A DNA stretch of 64,000 nt, taken from positions 124,001-188,000 of the forward strand of contig JBFOME010000011.1 in NCBI GenBank assembly GCA_040830705.1. The letters run 5' to 3'. Shown piece after piece: positions 35,282-44,470 of the stretch; positions within the stretch are counted from its first letter, which is position 1, and each line of letters opens with the position of its first letter. A program made the position numbers and the translations under genes. This stretch comes from Ruegeria_C sp040830705 (lineage in GTDB: Bacteria > Pseudomonadota > Alphaproteobacteria > Rhodobacterales > Rhodobacteraceae). The notes beneath the pieces are model-generated. The model had not been told where the DNA came from, did not search any database, and was given only the letters and a program-made list of their open reading frames with translations.

Positions 35282-35986
35282 ATGGGAGGAAAGGTCTGTG
35301 CAATCATCGGCTTTGGTCCTGGCCTTGGAACCGCTTACGCCGAAACCTTCCATCAAGCTGGATACAGTCTTGGTCTTCTGAGTTGGTCGGGGGCGAGGTT
35401 TGACGGAGTGGAAGCGACCAATACATCGGTTCGAGCCTACAAATGCGATGCCGGCGACCCCGATAACCTCAAAGGGGCTCTGACATCCGTTCAAAGCGAT
35501 CTTGGTCCCGTCGATGTCGTAATTTACAACGCAGACCTCGCCCAGTTTGGAACGCTGGATGATGTTTCAGAAGTCCAGTTCGAACAAAGTTGGCGTGTTG
35601 GAGCACTGGGTCTCTTCGCCACCGCCAAGGCTTTGGGGCCTCAAATGTCAGAACGTGGCTCCGGTGCAATCATCGTATCTGGTGCCACTGCAGCGCTCCG
35701 CGGGAACGTCTGGACAACAGCATTCGCTCCCTCAAAGTCTGCCCAACGCACACTGGCGAACGCGCTTGCCAAGCAACTGGGTCCGAAAGGCGTACACGTT
35801 GCGTATTTGGTCATCGACGGCGTGATCGACACTGAAGACACCCGAACGAACTTCGCTCCAAACGAGCCCGACGAGTTCTTTATCGAACCCCAGCGCATTG
35901 CGGAAACGGCGTTGATGCTTGCTCATCAAGACAAATCTGCTTGGACGTTCGAGCTCGATATTCGGCCATTCGGGGAGAAGTGGTAA
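35282..35986 (+). CDS. Short-chain dehydrogenase/reductase
   Basis: 234 residues from the ATG at 35282, with GAGGAG upstream. Rossmann start KVCAIIGFGPGLGTAYAETF; IYNADLAQFG replaces the usual NNAG; catalytic Tyr/Lys motif is unusual, APSKSAQRTLANAL with no Tyr four residues before the Lys (F-A-P-S-K), so activity is doubtful. GC is visibly lower than in flanking pur/bmt genes. Role unknown. Confidence 0.85.
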   Translation: MGGKVCAIIGFGPGLGTAYAETFHQAGYSLGLLSWSGARFDGVEATNTSVRAYKCDAGDPDNLKGALTSVQSDLGPVDVVIYNADLAQFGTLDDVSEVQFEQSWRVGALGLFATAKALGPQMSERGSGAIIVSGATAALRGNVWTTAFAPSKSAQRTLANALAKQLGPKGVHVAYLVIDGVIDTEDTRTNFAPNEPDEFFIEPQRIAETALMLAHQDKSAWTFELDIRPFGEKW

Positions 35987-36086
35987 AGATACGGATGATC
36001 TAGTGGCTGCTTAACAGGCAAAGCCGCTGCTCGATGCCTTCAACAAAGAAATATGCTACCGTAAGATGATTGGGAGGAGATGTGGG

Positions 36087-36443
36087 ATGCTCGATTGCCC
36101 CAAGCGCTTAGCAATCCTTGCCATGGCGTTCGTTTTACCCTCGAACGTCACCAGTCAGGAACTTGATCCGCAAACCGAAGCTGGGAAAGCCATTTACGAA
36201 GCTGAAACCCATAGGGTTGGCTGCAGGCGATGCCACGGAGCGGATGGTACGGCTGAGGAAGAAGGCAAGTCCTTCATGGCTGAAAGGAGCATCCAAGGAA
36301 AGTCTGCGGAGGAAATCAGGATTGCGATTATGGCCTCGCCAATGATGTGGACGATCAAACTTAATGAAGAAGAACTAGTGCAGCTTGCAGCTTACCTGCA
36401 GCATCTCGAGGCCGTGGCCAACCAGAAAGACACGTCGAAGTAA
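36087..36443 (+). CDS. Small periplasmic cytochrome c
   Basis: 118 residues from the ATG at 36087, chosen for GGAGG 8 nt upstream; an earlier ATG at 36066 has none. Signal peptide to about residue 23, then a class I haem site VGCRRCHGADG and a likely axial Met in ASPMMW. GC lower than surroundings, like the SDR gene before it. Electron partner unknown. Confidence 0.87.
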   Translation: MLDCPKRLAILAMAFVLPSNVTSQELDPQTEAGKAIYEAETHRVGCRRCHGADGTAEEEGKSFMAERSIQGKSAEEIRIAIMASPMMWTIKLNEEELVQLAAYLQHLEAVANQKDTSK

Positions 36444-36612
36444 TAGCTAAAGAATCTCCGCAACCGTGGCTAAGAAGTAGGCAGTATCCAATCGTCTGCA
36501 TAGGGCTCACTTCAGACATTAGCCAAGCTCTCCCGCAGCGCTCCATTCGAACGCCATTGACCCAAATTGCGCTCGGGTTAGGGTCAAATACATTGCAACG
36601 GAGAACATCGGC

Positions 36613-37017
36613 ATGAAACACTTGACCCTTGGACTGCTCGCCTGCCTGCTGACCGCACCATCGGTGCAGGCCCAGATGACGGCGGATGTGAAATTCGCAC
36701 CGGGCAATTATGGAACCATGGTCAATGGAACCGTCACCGGCGACGAGTATTTCGACTACAAGCTCGGTGCAAATGCCGGCCAGAAGATGTTCGTCGATCT
36801 GCAAGCCGCCGACACCAATGGCAATGGCACGATCTATTTCAATATCCTGCCTCCGGGCAGCGATGGCGAGGCCATCTATATCGGTTCGATCAATGGCAAT
36901 ACGACAACGATCGACCTGCCAGACAGTGGTGACTATACGATCCGGGTCTACCTGATGGGCAATGACCGCGATACTGGCAAAACCGTGGGCTACAACATGG
37001 ATCTTTCGATCCAGTAG
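36613..37017 (+). CDS. Secreted pre-peptidase C-terminal-like (PPC fold) protein
   Basis: 134 residues. Signal peptide ending VQAQ (residue about 21), then FAPGNYGTMVNGTVTGDEYFDY, VDLQAADTNGNGTIYFNILPPGS and GDYTIRVYLMGNDRDTGK, a beta sandwich like inhibitor/PPC domains. Similar proteins are sometimes labelled DNA breaking-rejoining protein without support. The 169 nt before it (36444-36612) show no gene. Confidence 0.8.
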   Translation: MKHLTLGLLACLLTAPSVQAQMTADVKFAPGNYGTMVNGTVTGDEYFDYKLGANAGQKMFVDLQAADTNGNGTIYFNILPPGSDGEAIYIGSINGNTTTIDLPDSGDYTIRVYLMGNDRDTGKTVGYNMDLSIQ

Positions 37018-37159
37018 CTGCTGCTCGGTTCCAATCGGCTTCTGCAACGACACTTTCAGCGCAAAAGCGTGGCTTTGCCGCATGCCGACCCTCTTGCGAA
37101 CAGGATTTTGCAAGGGCATATCACAGGTAACAGTATCAACCGGATAAGGGTCCGCATCC

Positions 37160-37480
37160 ATGACCACGTTCGATGAACGCGAAAACGCTTTCGAAGCAAA
37201 ATTTGCCCATGACGAAGAAATGCAGTTCAAGGCGGAAGCCCGCTGCAACAAGATGTTGGGGCTTTGGGCTGCAGAACTGCTCGGCAAGACGGGCGATGCG
37301 GCTGAAGAATACGCCATCACCGTCGTAAAGGCCGATTTCGAGGAACCCGGCCACGAAGACGTGCTGCGCAAGGTAACCGCCGATCTTGAGGGTCGCGTAC
37401 CAACCGACGAGATCCGCGCCAAGCGGGCAGACCTGATGCTGGAAGCCAAGGCGCAGGTGATGAGCGAGGCCGCAGGCTAA
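37160..37480 (+). CDS. DUF1476 protein, F1-ATPase zeta-subunit family
   Basis: 106 residues: TTFDERENAFEAKFAHDEEMQFKAEARCNKMLGLWAAELLG is the signature of the alphaproteobacterial zeta subunit, which inhibits ATP hydrolysis by F1Fo-ATP synthase in Paracoccus. All-helical. Usually sits next to purC; here three genes lie between them. Ends before a terminator at 37535. Confidence 0.93.
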   Translation: MTTFDERENAFEAKFAHDEEMQFKAEARCNKMLGLWAAELLGKTGDAAEEYAITVVKADFEEPGHEDVLRKVTADLEGRVPTDEIRAKRADLMLEAKAQVMSEAAG

Positions 37481-37534
37481 AGGTCACCCTGCCGCCTTCC
37501 TCATGATCTTCATGAGATTTATGAATTTGATTAA

Positions 37535-37570
37535 ACACCCCGCTCGTGAGAGACGGGGTGTCTATTTTGC
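37535..37570 (+). terminator. Terminator after the zeta-subunit gene
   Basis: Stem ACACCCCG/CGGGGTGT (37535-37561, 11-nt loop) followed by CTATTTTG. Separates DUF1476 from bmt. Confidence 0.75.
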
Positions 37571-37573
37571 AGA

Positions 37574-37588
37574 CCGCCAATTTGGCGG
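37574..37588. promoter_or_regulatory. Palindrome just before bmt
   Basis: CCGCCAA-T-TTGGCGG, a perfect 15-base inverted repeat ending 18 nt before the bmt ATG. Possible operator for a methionine- or betaine-related regulator; no homologous site known to me. Confidence 0.4.
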
Positions 37589-37606
37589 CAAAACCGGTAT
37601 GATACC

Positions 37607-38620
37607 ATGACAAACGCCCTGACCCGCCTACTCGCCTCCAAGGACACGCTATTGGCCGATGGGGCCACGGGCACCAACCTCTTTGCCATGGGTCTGCAAT
37701 CGGGTGACGCACCCGAACTGTGGAATGCCGATCAGCCCGAGAAGATCGCGGCGCTCTATCAGGGCTCGGTCGATGCGGGCAGTGACTTGTTTCTTACCAA
37801 CACGTTTGGCGGCACGGCGGCGCGACTGAAACTCCATGATGCGCAGAACCGCGTGGGCGAGCTGAATCGTCTGGGTGCCGAGATTGGCCGCGAGGTGGCC
37901 GACAAGTCGGGCCGCGAGATCGTTGTGGCCGGGTCGGTTGGCCCCACGGGCGAGATTTTCGAACCGGTTGGCACATTCAGCCATGCCGAAGCGGTCGAGA
38001 TGTTCCATGAACAAGCCGACGCCCTGAAAGCGGGTGGCGCCGATGTGCTCTGGCTGGAAACCATTAGCGCCCCGGAAGAGTTCCGCGCCGCCGCCGAGGG
38101 CTTTGCGTTGGCCGACATGCCCTGGTGCGGCACGATGAGCTTTGACACCGCAGGGCGCACCATGATGGGCGTGACCTCCTCCGACCTGGCGCAACTGGTC
38201 GAGACGCTGCCAAACCCGCCGATCGCCTTTGGCGCCAATTGCGGCACCGGCGCGTCGGACATCCTGCGCACCGTACTGGGCTTTGCCGCGCAAGGCACCG
38301 AACGGCCCATTATCTCGAAAGGCAATGCGGGTATCCCGAAATATGTCGACGGGCATATCCACTACGACGGCACCCCCGAACTGATGGGGCAATATGCCGG
38401 GATGGCGCGGGATGCGGGTGCGCGCATTGTTGGCGGATGCTGCGGCACCATGCCCGAGCATCTGCGCAAGATGCGCGCTGCGCTTGACACTAGCGGGCGG
38501 GGCGAACGGCCAACGCTGGAACAGATCACGGCTGCGCTGGGGCCCTTCACCTCGGCCTCGGATGGTACTGGCGATGACGCCGCGCCCGAGCGCCGCACGC
38601 GCCGGCGCCGCCGCGCCTGA
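37607..38620 (+). CDS. bmt: Betaine-homocysteine S-methyltransferase
   Basis: 337 residues. Makes methionine by moving a methyl group from glycine betaine to homocysteine. LLADGATGTNLFAMGL, VAGSVGPTGEIFEP, IAFGANCGTGASD and VGGCCGTMPEHL give the three zinc-binding cysteines. Ends in a basic RRRRRA tail. In Roseobacters such enzymes also accept other onium compounds; not shown here. Confidence 0.93.
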   Translation: MTNALTRLLASKDTLLADGATGTNLFAMGLQSGDAPELWNADQPEKIAALYQGSVDAGSDLFLTNTFGGTAARLKLHDAQNRVGELNRLGAEIGREVADKSGREIVVAGSVGPTGEIFEPVGTFSHAEAVEMFHEQADALKAGGADVLWLETISAPEEFRAAAEGFALADMPWCGTMSFDTAGRTMMGVTSSDLAQLVETLPNPPIAFGANCGTGASDILRTVLGFAAQGTERPIISKGNAGIPKYVDGHIHYDGTPELMGQYAGMARDAGARIVGGCCGTMPEHLRKMRAALDTSGRGERPTLEQITAALGPFTSASDGTGDDAAPERRTRRRRRA

Positions 38621-38729
38621 ACGCCGCGGCCTTAGGGCTGTTTCGAATTGACACCACCGGAATATTCGCCGACCTGTCAGGGCGAGCGGCTTTGCGTTGG
38701 GCAAGTGCCGGGACAGTATCGGACATTTC

Positions 38730-39620
38730 GTGACACCACAGATCGCAACTGACCGCCGGGCCAATCTGATCGGCAGTATCTGGATGATCGCGGCTATGGC
38801 CGGGTTTGCGATTGAGGATGCGCTGCTCAAAGCTTCGCACAGCACCCTGCCCATCGGAATGATCATGATCTATTTCGGTCTGGGCGGCACCATTGCCTTT
38901 GCCGCGCTTGCAATCGCTCGGAAGGAGCGGCTGTTCACCCGTGACGTGATCTCGCGGCCAATGCGCATCCGCGCGGTGTTCGAGGTGTTCGGGCGTCTTT
39001 TCTATGTCCTGGCGATCACGCTCACCCCGCTCTCCTCTGCCACGGTGATCCTGCAGGCGACCCCGATTGTCGTGGTTGCGGGGGCGGCGCTTGTCTTTGG
39101 CGAACAGGTGGGCTGGCGCAGATGGGTGGCTATCCTGATCGGGCTGGCGGGCGTTGTTGTTATCATCCAGCCTGGTGCCGAGAGCTTTTCGGCGCTGTCC
39201 ATTCTGGCCGTGCTGGGCATGCTGGGCTTTGCCGGGCGGGACCTTGCCAGTCGTGCCGCCCCTGCCACATTGGGCACGGCGGTGCTGGGCTTCTATGGCT
39301 TCCTGTCCATCATCGTGGCCGGTGCACTCTATTCGGTATGGGAGGGCGCCCCCCTTCGCTTGCCGGATTCCACCACAACGCTCATCCTGTCGGGCGCGGT
39401 GCTGGCGGGGATTCTGGGGTATTCCAGCCTGATGAAAGCGATGCGGACCGGTGAAGTTTCGGCGGTCACTCCGTTCCGCTATACGCGGCTTTTGTTCGGC
39501 ATCGGGTTGGGCGTGTTCGTCTTTGCCGAGCAACTAAACGGCGCGACGCTGCTGGGCTGCGGGCTGATTGTGTTGTCCGGGTTGTTCATTCTGTGGCGCG
39601 GCCAACAGAAAGCTCACTGA
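38730..39620 (+). CDS. EamA/DMT-superfamily transporter
   Basis: 296 residues from a GTG at 38730 (a TTG at 38697 is possible). Ten hydrophobic segments in two EamA repeats: SIWMIAAMAGFAIEDALLK, TPLSSATVILQATPIVVVAGAALVFGEQVGW and VSAVTPFRYTRLLFGIGLG. Probable metabolite exporter; substrate unknown. Confidence 0.88.
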   Translation: MTPQIATDRRANLIGSIWMIAAMAGFAIEDALLKASHSTLPIGMIMIYFGLGGTIAFAALAIARKERLFTRDVISRPMRIRAVFEVFGRLFYVLAITLTPLSSATVILQATPIVVVAGAALVFGEQVGWRRWVAILIGLAGVVVIIQPGAESFSALSILAVLGMLGFAGRDLASRAAPATLGTAVLGFYGFLSIIVAGALYSVWEGAPLRLPDSTTTLILSGAVLAGILGYSSLMKAMRTGEVSAVTPFRYTRLLFGIGLGVFVFAEQLNGATLLGCGLIVLSGLFILWRGQQKAH

Positions 39621-39698
39621 GCGCGCGCGTCACCATCAAAAACAGGAAGTAACCGGTGGTTCGGCCATGCAAACCCGGTCGCGTGATCAAAAGCTGTA

Positions 39699-39890
39699 TC
39701 AGTTGCCTTTGATTTTAAGGTCGTTATGCACCCGGTGATAGGGTGCGGAGTTCACGATGTCACTGACATCGGCGCTCTCGGTTGCGGGTCGAGCCCGGTA
39801 GAACATATAGGCCCCTGCCCCCAGTCCGAGTGCACTGAATCCGATCGCTGCCCAGAGCATCGTTGTATCCAGTCCAATCCCTTCCAGCAT
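39699..39890 (-). CDS. Small single-pass membrane protein
   Basis: 63 residues. One hydrophobic helix at about 10-32 (MLWAAIGFSALGLGAGAYMFY), then a polar tail. AAAGGAGA lies at ideal distance before the ATG, supporting a real gene. No family recognised. Confidence 0.7.
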   Translation of the reverse strand: MLEGIGLDTTMLWAAIGFSALGLGAGAYMFYRARPATESADVSDIVNSAPYHRVHNDLKIKGN

Positions 39891-39943
39891 GACAGTCTCC
39901 TTTCACATTCCCAATATAGGCCCATCGGGACAAAATTTCCATA

Positions 39944-40471
39944 TCAGAGAGGCGGCGCGGATTTCATCGCCTCCAGAAGGTGCCGCGACAAGGCCTCGGC
40001 TTCTTCCCGATCGCGCGCGATCTGATTGCGCTTGGCCCGGCCTCGCAACCGGCCTGCGGCAGCAAAAGCCCCCGCCGACATGGCCAGCAGCACCAGCGAA
40101 ATCGCGACACCACCGCTGAGCGTGCCGGGAATAGCTGCCCCCATCGCTGCCAGCATCGCCCCAACGGTCAGGCGTTGGCCCCAGACCCCGGTTACCTGAT
40201 CGGCATCCAGCAACCCATTTTCCTGTTGGCGCAGCTCCGCCACATGGGCCGAAAGCAGATGCGAGACGATCAGCGCTGTCTGGGGGTTGTTGGCCAGCCC
40301 GAGACCGGTGATCAACGCCGCCTGCTCGGCCTTCTTGGCCAGAACCGCGCGGATCAGACGGCGCAGCACCTCTTCGTCCACCTCATCATCCAATGCCATG
40401 GAACTGGCGAAGGCGATCAGGGCCGTCGCCGGGCGGCGGCTGAGTTCCGGTTTGTCCTCGATCTTTGCCAT
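39944..40471 (-). CDS. Hypothetical membrane protein
   Basis: 175 residues. N-terminal helical soluble part (MALDDEVDEEVLRRLIRAVLAKK...), two hydrophobic segments at about residues 100-140 (TVGAMLAAMGAAIPGTLSGGVA and ISLVLLAMSAGAFAAAG) and a basic tail. No family recognised. Follows the enoyl-CoA hydratase family gene by 35 nt on the same strand. Confidence 0.75.
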   Translation of the reverse strand: MAKIEDKPELSRRPATALIAFASSMALDDEVDEEVLRRLIRAVLAKKAEQAALITGLGLANNPQTALIVSHLLSAHVAELRQQENGLLDADQVTGVWGQRLTVGAMLAAMGAAIPGTLSGGVAISLVLLAMSAGAFAAAGRLRGRAKRNQIARDREEAEALSRHLLEAMKSAPPL

Positions 40472-40506
40472 GCCGGGTCTCGTCTAGGTGGTTCGGTGGC
40501 GTCTTT

Positions 40507-41283
40507 TCAGCGCCCTTCGAAGACGGGAGGACGTTTTTCCATGAAGGCCACAACGCCTTCCTTGAAATCCCTGCTGCGGCCGCATTCTCCCTGAAGATGC
40601 GCCTCAATGGCAAGCTGCTCGGGCAGAGCCGCGCCGTAGGAGCCACGGATCGCTTTCTTGGCAGCCGCGAATGCCTGCGTCGGGCCATTGGCCAGATAGG
40701 CGGCGCGGTCGCGCCAGTGCGCGTCAAACCCGTCATCGGGCACCGCTTCCCAGATCATGCCCCATTGCTCGGCCTGGCTAGCGGTGATCTTTTCAGCAAA
40801 AAGTGCCGCACCCATTGCCTTGGCCATGCCCATCTGGCGCGGCATGAACCAGGTGCCTCCGGCATCGGGCAAAAGGCCGATCCGGGCAAAGGCCTGCAGG
40901 AAATACGCGCTCTCCGCTGCGATCACCACGTCCGCACACAGCGCCAGATTGGCACCCGCCCCGGCTGCTGGCCCGTTCACCGCCGCAATGGTCGGCACCG
41001 GACACGCATAGATCGCCTCAAGCATGGGGCCATACTCGTCGCGCAGCGTGCGTTCCAAATCGATCCGCCCGGCACTGCCCGCATCGCCCAGATCCTGCCC
41101 GGTGCAAAACGCCCCGCCCGCGCCGGTCAGGACAATCGCACGCGCGGTTTTTGCAGCCTCGTGCATCGCATAGGCGATCTCTGCACGCATCTGACTGGTC
41201 AACGCGTTCATCTTGTCGGCGCGATTCAGGGTCAGCACCGCTAGATTGTCCGCGATCTCAAGCGTGATGGTTTCGTATTCCAT
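40507..41283 (-). CDS. Enoyl-CoA hydratase/isomerase family protein, PaaG-like
   Basis: 258 residues from the ATG at 41283 (GGAG just before). Crotonase fold: LNRADKMNALTSQM, GAGGAFCTGQDLGD and CPVPTIAAVNGPAAGAGANLALCADVVIAAES form the CoA and oxyanion sites; ARIGLLPDAGGTWFMPR resembles PaaG (epoxyphenylacetyl-CoA isomerase). No paa cluster is adjacent, so the exact substrate is open. Confidence 0.87.
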   Translation of the reverse strand: MEYETITLEIADNLAVLTLNRADKMNALTSQMRAEIAYAMHEAAKTARAIVLTGAGGAFCTGQDLGDAGSAGRIDLERTLRDEYGPMLEAIYACPVPTIAAVNGPAAGAGANLALCADVVIAAESAYFLQAFARIGLLPDAGGTWFMPRQMGMAKAMGAALFAEKITASQAEQWGMIWEAVPDDGFDAHWRDRAAYLANGPTQAFAAAKKAIRGSYGAALPEQLAIEAHLQGECGRSRDFKEGVVAFMEKRPPVFEGR

Positions 41284-41385
41284 GAAAGGCTCCGGGTGGA
41301 TGTTGGTCTGCGCATAGAACACCGGCCCGCGCCGATTGGCAAAGGCAAACGGCAGATCACGTTGCGGCAATCGCGAAAGACGGGA

Positions 41386-41856
41386 TCAGTCGTTGAGCAA
41401 TTCGCTGAGCCGCTTCTGCTCGTCCTCGGTAAGCGCCGCCTCTTCCGGGGCGGCAGCAGTTGAGCGCCTGCGCAGGTACAAAAACCCGGTGAGCACCGCC
41501 AGCAGCAGCATGAACGGCCCCGCTGCCCAGAGCAGCATATTGGCCCCGTCCGCCGTCGGCCTTAGCAGCACATATTCGCCGTAACGGTCGACCACAAAGG
41601 CGATCACCTCGTCATCGCTGTCACCCGCCACCAGCCTCTCGCGCACCAGAATGCGCAGGTCGCGGGCCAGATCAGCGTTGCTTTCGTCGATGCTCTCATT
41701 GCGGCAAACCAGGCAGCGCAACCCTTTGCTGAGGTCGCGGGCGCGCTCTTCGAGCACCGGATCGTCCAACACTTCGTCGGGCTGCACCGCCCCTGCGGGC
41801 AGCGCCATCAGCACCAACAACAGGGCAAGTTGCAAACGGCTCAGAACACGGCTCAT
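41386..41856 (-). CDS. ccmH: Cytochrome c maturation protein CcmH
   Basis: 156 residues from the ATG at 41856 that overlaps the ccmF stop (ATGA). Signal peptide, then GLRCLVCRNESIDESNADLARDLR with the LRCxxC apocytochrome-thiol motif, and a C-terminal membrane anchor. Reduces apocytochrome cysteines before haem attachment. Confidence 0.95.
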   Translation of the reverse strand: MSRVLSRLQLALLLVLMALPAGAVQPDEVLDDPVLEERARDLSKGLRCLVCRNESIDESNADLARDLRILVRERLVAGDSDDEVIAFVVDRYGEYVLLRPTADGANMLLWAAGPFMLLLAVLTGFLYLRRRSTAAAPEEAALTEDEQKRLSELLND

Positions 41857-43817
41857 TCTGCCGGTACCCCGCCCGCAGGCGCCTTGCGCGCACCTGCGGC
41901 CACCCGAAAGCGCCGGTCGCTCAGGCTCAGCGCGCCACCCAGCGACATCAGCAGACACCCGGCCCAAATCCAGTTGGCGAAGGGCTTAATGTAGGTGCGT
42001 ACGGTCCAGCCGCCATTCGCCTGCTCATCCCCCAACACCACATAGACATCCCGCATGATCCGATAGTCGATCGCCGCCTCGGTCGTGGGCATCCGCGCCA
42101 CCGGATAGTCGCGTTTTTCAGGGTGCAACGTGGCAATGGCGCGTCCATCCCTTTCAAGCCGCACCCAACCGGTGGTCGAGAAATAGTTCGGTCCCGCGAC
42201 GCGTTCGACCTTGTCGAGCGTCAGGGTGAAGGCGCCGACCTCAAAGGGTTCACCCAGTTGCGTTACACGAATATCCTCGCGCTCCCATGCGGTCAGACCA
42301 GCGATGGCAAAGATCGTAATACCCAGTCCCGAATGCGCCACCGCCTTGCCCCAATCGGCGCGCGGCAGACGGAAGAGACGGCCAAGGCTACCCTTGCGTC
42401 CAGTCCGGCTCCAAAGATCAACGACAGCGCCGGAGGTGACCCAGACGCCAAGGAATACCCCCGCAGGCCCGAGCGCGCTACGACCGGTTTGCATCGACCA
42501 GACCAGAAGCGTCACCGCTACTGCCAGCCCGAATGCATAGCGCATCGACCAGGCAGCGCGGCCCAGCTTGCCGCGCTTCCATGGCAGGATCGATCCCAGC
42601 GGCAGCGCTAGCCCCAGCACTACCATGAAGGGCGTAAACGCGGCGTCAAAAAACGGAGGTCCAACCGAGAGCTTTCGGTCAAAGAACATCTCCGCTACCA
42701 TCGGCCACATGGTCCCGAAGAAGACCACGAAGCAACTGACCGCCAGCAAAATGTTGTTCAGCACCAGCGCACTTTCGCGGCTGACCATACCAAAGACGCC
42801 TTTGGCCTCCATCGCCTGCGCGCGTGCGGCATATAGCGTCAGCGCCCCGCCGGTGAAAAACGCCAAAATACCCAGGATGAACACGCCACGCTCGGGATCA
42901 TTGGCAAAAGCATGGACAGAAGTCAGCAGGCCCGACCGCACGATGAAGGTGCCGATCAGCGAAAAGCCGAAGGCCAGGATCGCCAGCAGAATGGTCCAGC
43001 TCTTCAGAGCCTCACGCTTTTCCACCACGATAGCGGAATGCAAGAGCGCGGCGGCCAGCAGCCAAGGCATGAAGCTGGCGTTCTCCACCGGGTCCCAGAA
43101 CCAGAATCCGCCCCAGCCCAGCTCGTAATAGGCCCACCAGGACCCAAGCGCGATGCCGATAGTCAGGAAGATCCAGGCCGCCAGCGTCCAGGGCCGCACC
43201 CAACGGCCCCAGGCGGCATCCACGCGGCCCTCAATGAGGGCGGCCACCGCGAAGCTGAATGCCATGCTCAGGCCCACATAGCCCAGATAGAGGAACGGCG
43301 GGTGGAAGGCCAAGCCGGGATCCTGCAAGAGCGGGTTCAGATCCTGCCCGTCAAACGGCGGCACGGCGAGCCGAATGAACGGGTTGGAGGTGAACAGAAT
43401 GAAAGCAAAAAACGCCACCGCGATCGCCGATTGAACCGCCAGCACCCGCGCCTTCAAGGTGGGCGGCAACCCACCGCCAAACCACGCCGCCATCGCACCA
43501 AACAGTGTCACGATCAGCACCCAAAGCAGCATGGAACCCTCGTGGTTACCCCAAGTTCCGCTGATCTTGTAAAGCATCGGCTTGGCAGAATGGCTGTTCG
43601 ACACTACCAGACGCAGCGAGAAATCCGAGGTGATGAAGGCCCACATCAACGCGCCGAACGCAAACGCTGTCAGCAGGAATTGCGAAGTTGCTGCGGGCTC
43701 GGCCATGGCCATCCATCCCGGCCAGCGTTTCTGCGCTCCGATCAGGGGAACCACCATCTGCACGATGGCCACCAAAAAAGCGAAGATGAGGGCGAAATGT
43801 CCGAGTTCGGCTGTCAT
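41853..43817 (-). CDS. ccmF: Cytochrome c haem lyase subunit CcmF
   Basis: 654 residues from MTAELGHFALIFAF at 43817. About 15 membrane segments; WWD domain WAYYELGWGGFWFWDPVENASFMPWL around residues 225-250, with histidines of the haem handling site. Ligates haem to apocytochrome c with CcmH. The start lacks a strong ribosome binding site. Confidence 0.95.
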   Translation of the reverse strand: MTAELGHFALIFAFLVAIVQMVVPLIGAQKRWPGWMAMAEPAATSQFLLTAFAFGALMWAFITSDFSLRLVVSNSHSAKPMLYKISGTWGNHEGSMLLWVLIVTLFGAMAAWFGGGLPPTLKARVLAVQSAIAVAFFAFILFTSNPFIRLAVPPFDGQDLNPLLQDPGLAFHPPFLYLGYVGLSMAFSFAVAALIEGRVDAAWGRWVRPWTLAAWIFLTIGIALGSWWAYYELGWGGFWFWDPVENASFMPWLLAAALLHSAIVVEKREALKSWTILLAILAFGFSLIGTFIVRSGLLTSVHAFANDPERGVFILGILAFFTGGALTLYAARAQAMEAKGVFGMVSRESALVLNNILLAVSCFVVFFGTMWPMVAEMFFDRKLSVGPPFFDAAFTPFMVVLGLALPLGSILPWKRGKLGRAAWSMRYAFGLAVAVTLLVWSMQTGRSALGPAGVFLGVWVTSGAVVDLWSRTGRKGSLGRLFRLPRADWGKAVAHSGLGITIFAIAGLTAWEREDIRVTQLGEPFEVGAFTLTLDKVERVAGPNYFSTTGWVRLERDGRAIATLHPEKRDYPVARMPTTEAAIDYRIMRDVYVVLGDEQANGGWTVRTYIKPFANWIWAGCLLMSLGGALSLSDRRFRVAAGARKAPAGGVPAE

Positions 43818-43891
43818 GGGGTTTGGTATAAACCCGGCCCTGCCCACGTCCAATCACAATCGACTGGGCGCGCCGCGCATAGTGTCGCGGA

Positions 43892-44470
43892 TCAGGCTTT
43901 CTGCCGACGCCGCCAATCTTCAAGCGCCGGGTTCGAATCGGTGCCGTCAAGCTGCATGTTCAGCGCGGCATCCGTGCCCGGATCGGCACTGCCGGGACTA
44001 TCGGCGCGCAGGCCACGCAGCATCTCGATATTGGCTTTGACCTGATGGGCACGGGTCACGCTGTGAGCCAAATCCCGCTGCAGATCCTGTGTCTTGGCCT
44101 GATAGCGCGCGCCGAAATAGAAAGACACGATCACGCCCAGCAGCCACCAGAGCGGTTCCGGCACCAGCGCAATGCCCTGCATCCGCGCGGCAAACCACAA
44201 GGGATCAACCATCGCTGCCACAAACAGCCCCAGCGTGCCAAAAGCCAGCGCCGGGCGCGGCAGGCGGTTGAGCCCGTCCACGAAGCGGTCGAACCCACCC
44301 TTGCGCGGCAGCGCAAATTCAGCGCCGAACTGCGTCAACGCATGGTCGCGCGCCGCCGCATCGCGCTGCGCGCCCGCCTCACTGTTCTCGCGAAACACCT
44401 CTGCGGTTTCACGCACCACATTGCGCCCGGCCCCAAAAAGCAGCGAAATCACCCCGTCGATCAACCCCAT
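43892..44470 (-). CDS. Holin-family protein
   Basis: 192 residues. MGLIDGVISLLFGAGRNVVRETAEVFRENSE opens an amphipathic N-terminus; two hydrophobic segments lie at about 75-125 (FGTLGLFVAAMVDPLWFAA, WWLLGVIVSFYFGA). Matches the holin type that pairs with GH108 muramidases, including the lysis pair of the Rhodobacter capsulatus gene transfer agent. Start overlaps the muramidase gene's end by 10 nt. Confidence 0.85.
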   Translation of the reverse strand: MGLIDGVISLLFGAGRNVVRETAEVFRENSEAGAQRDAAARDHALTQFGAEFALPRKGGFDRFVDGLNRLPRPALAFGTLGLFVAAMVDPLWFAARMQGIALVPEPLWWLLGVIVSFYFGARYQAKTQDLQRDLAHSVTRAHQVKANIEMLRGLRADSPGSADPGTDAALNMQLDGTDSNPALEDWRRRQKA

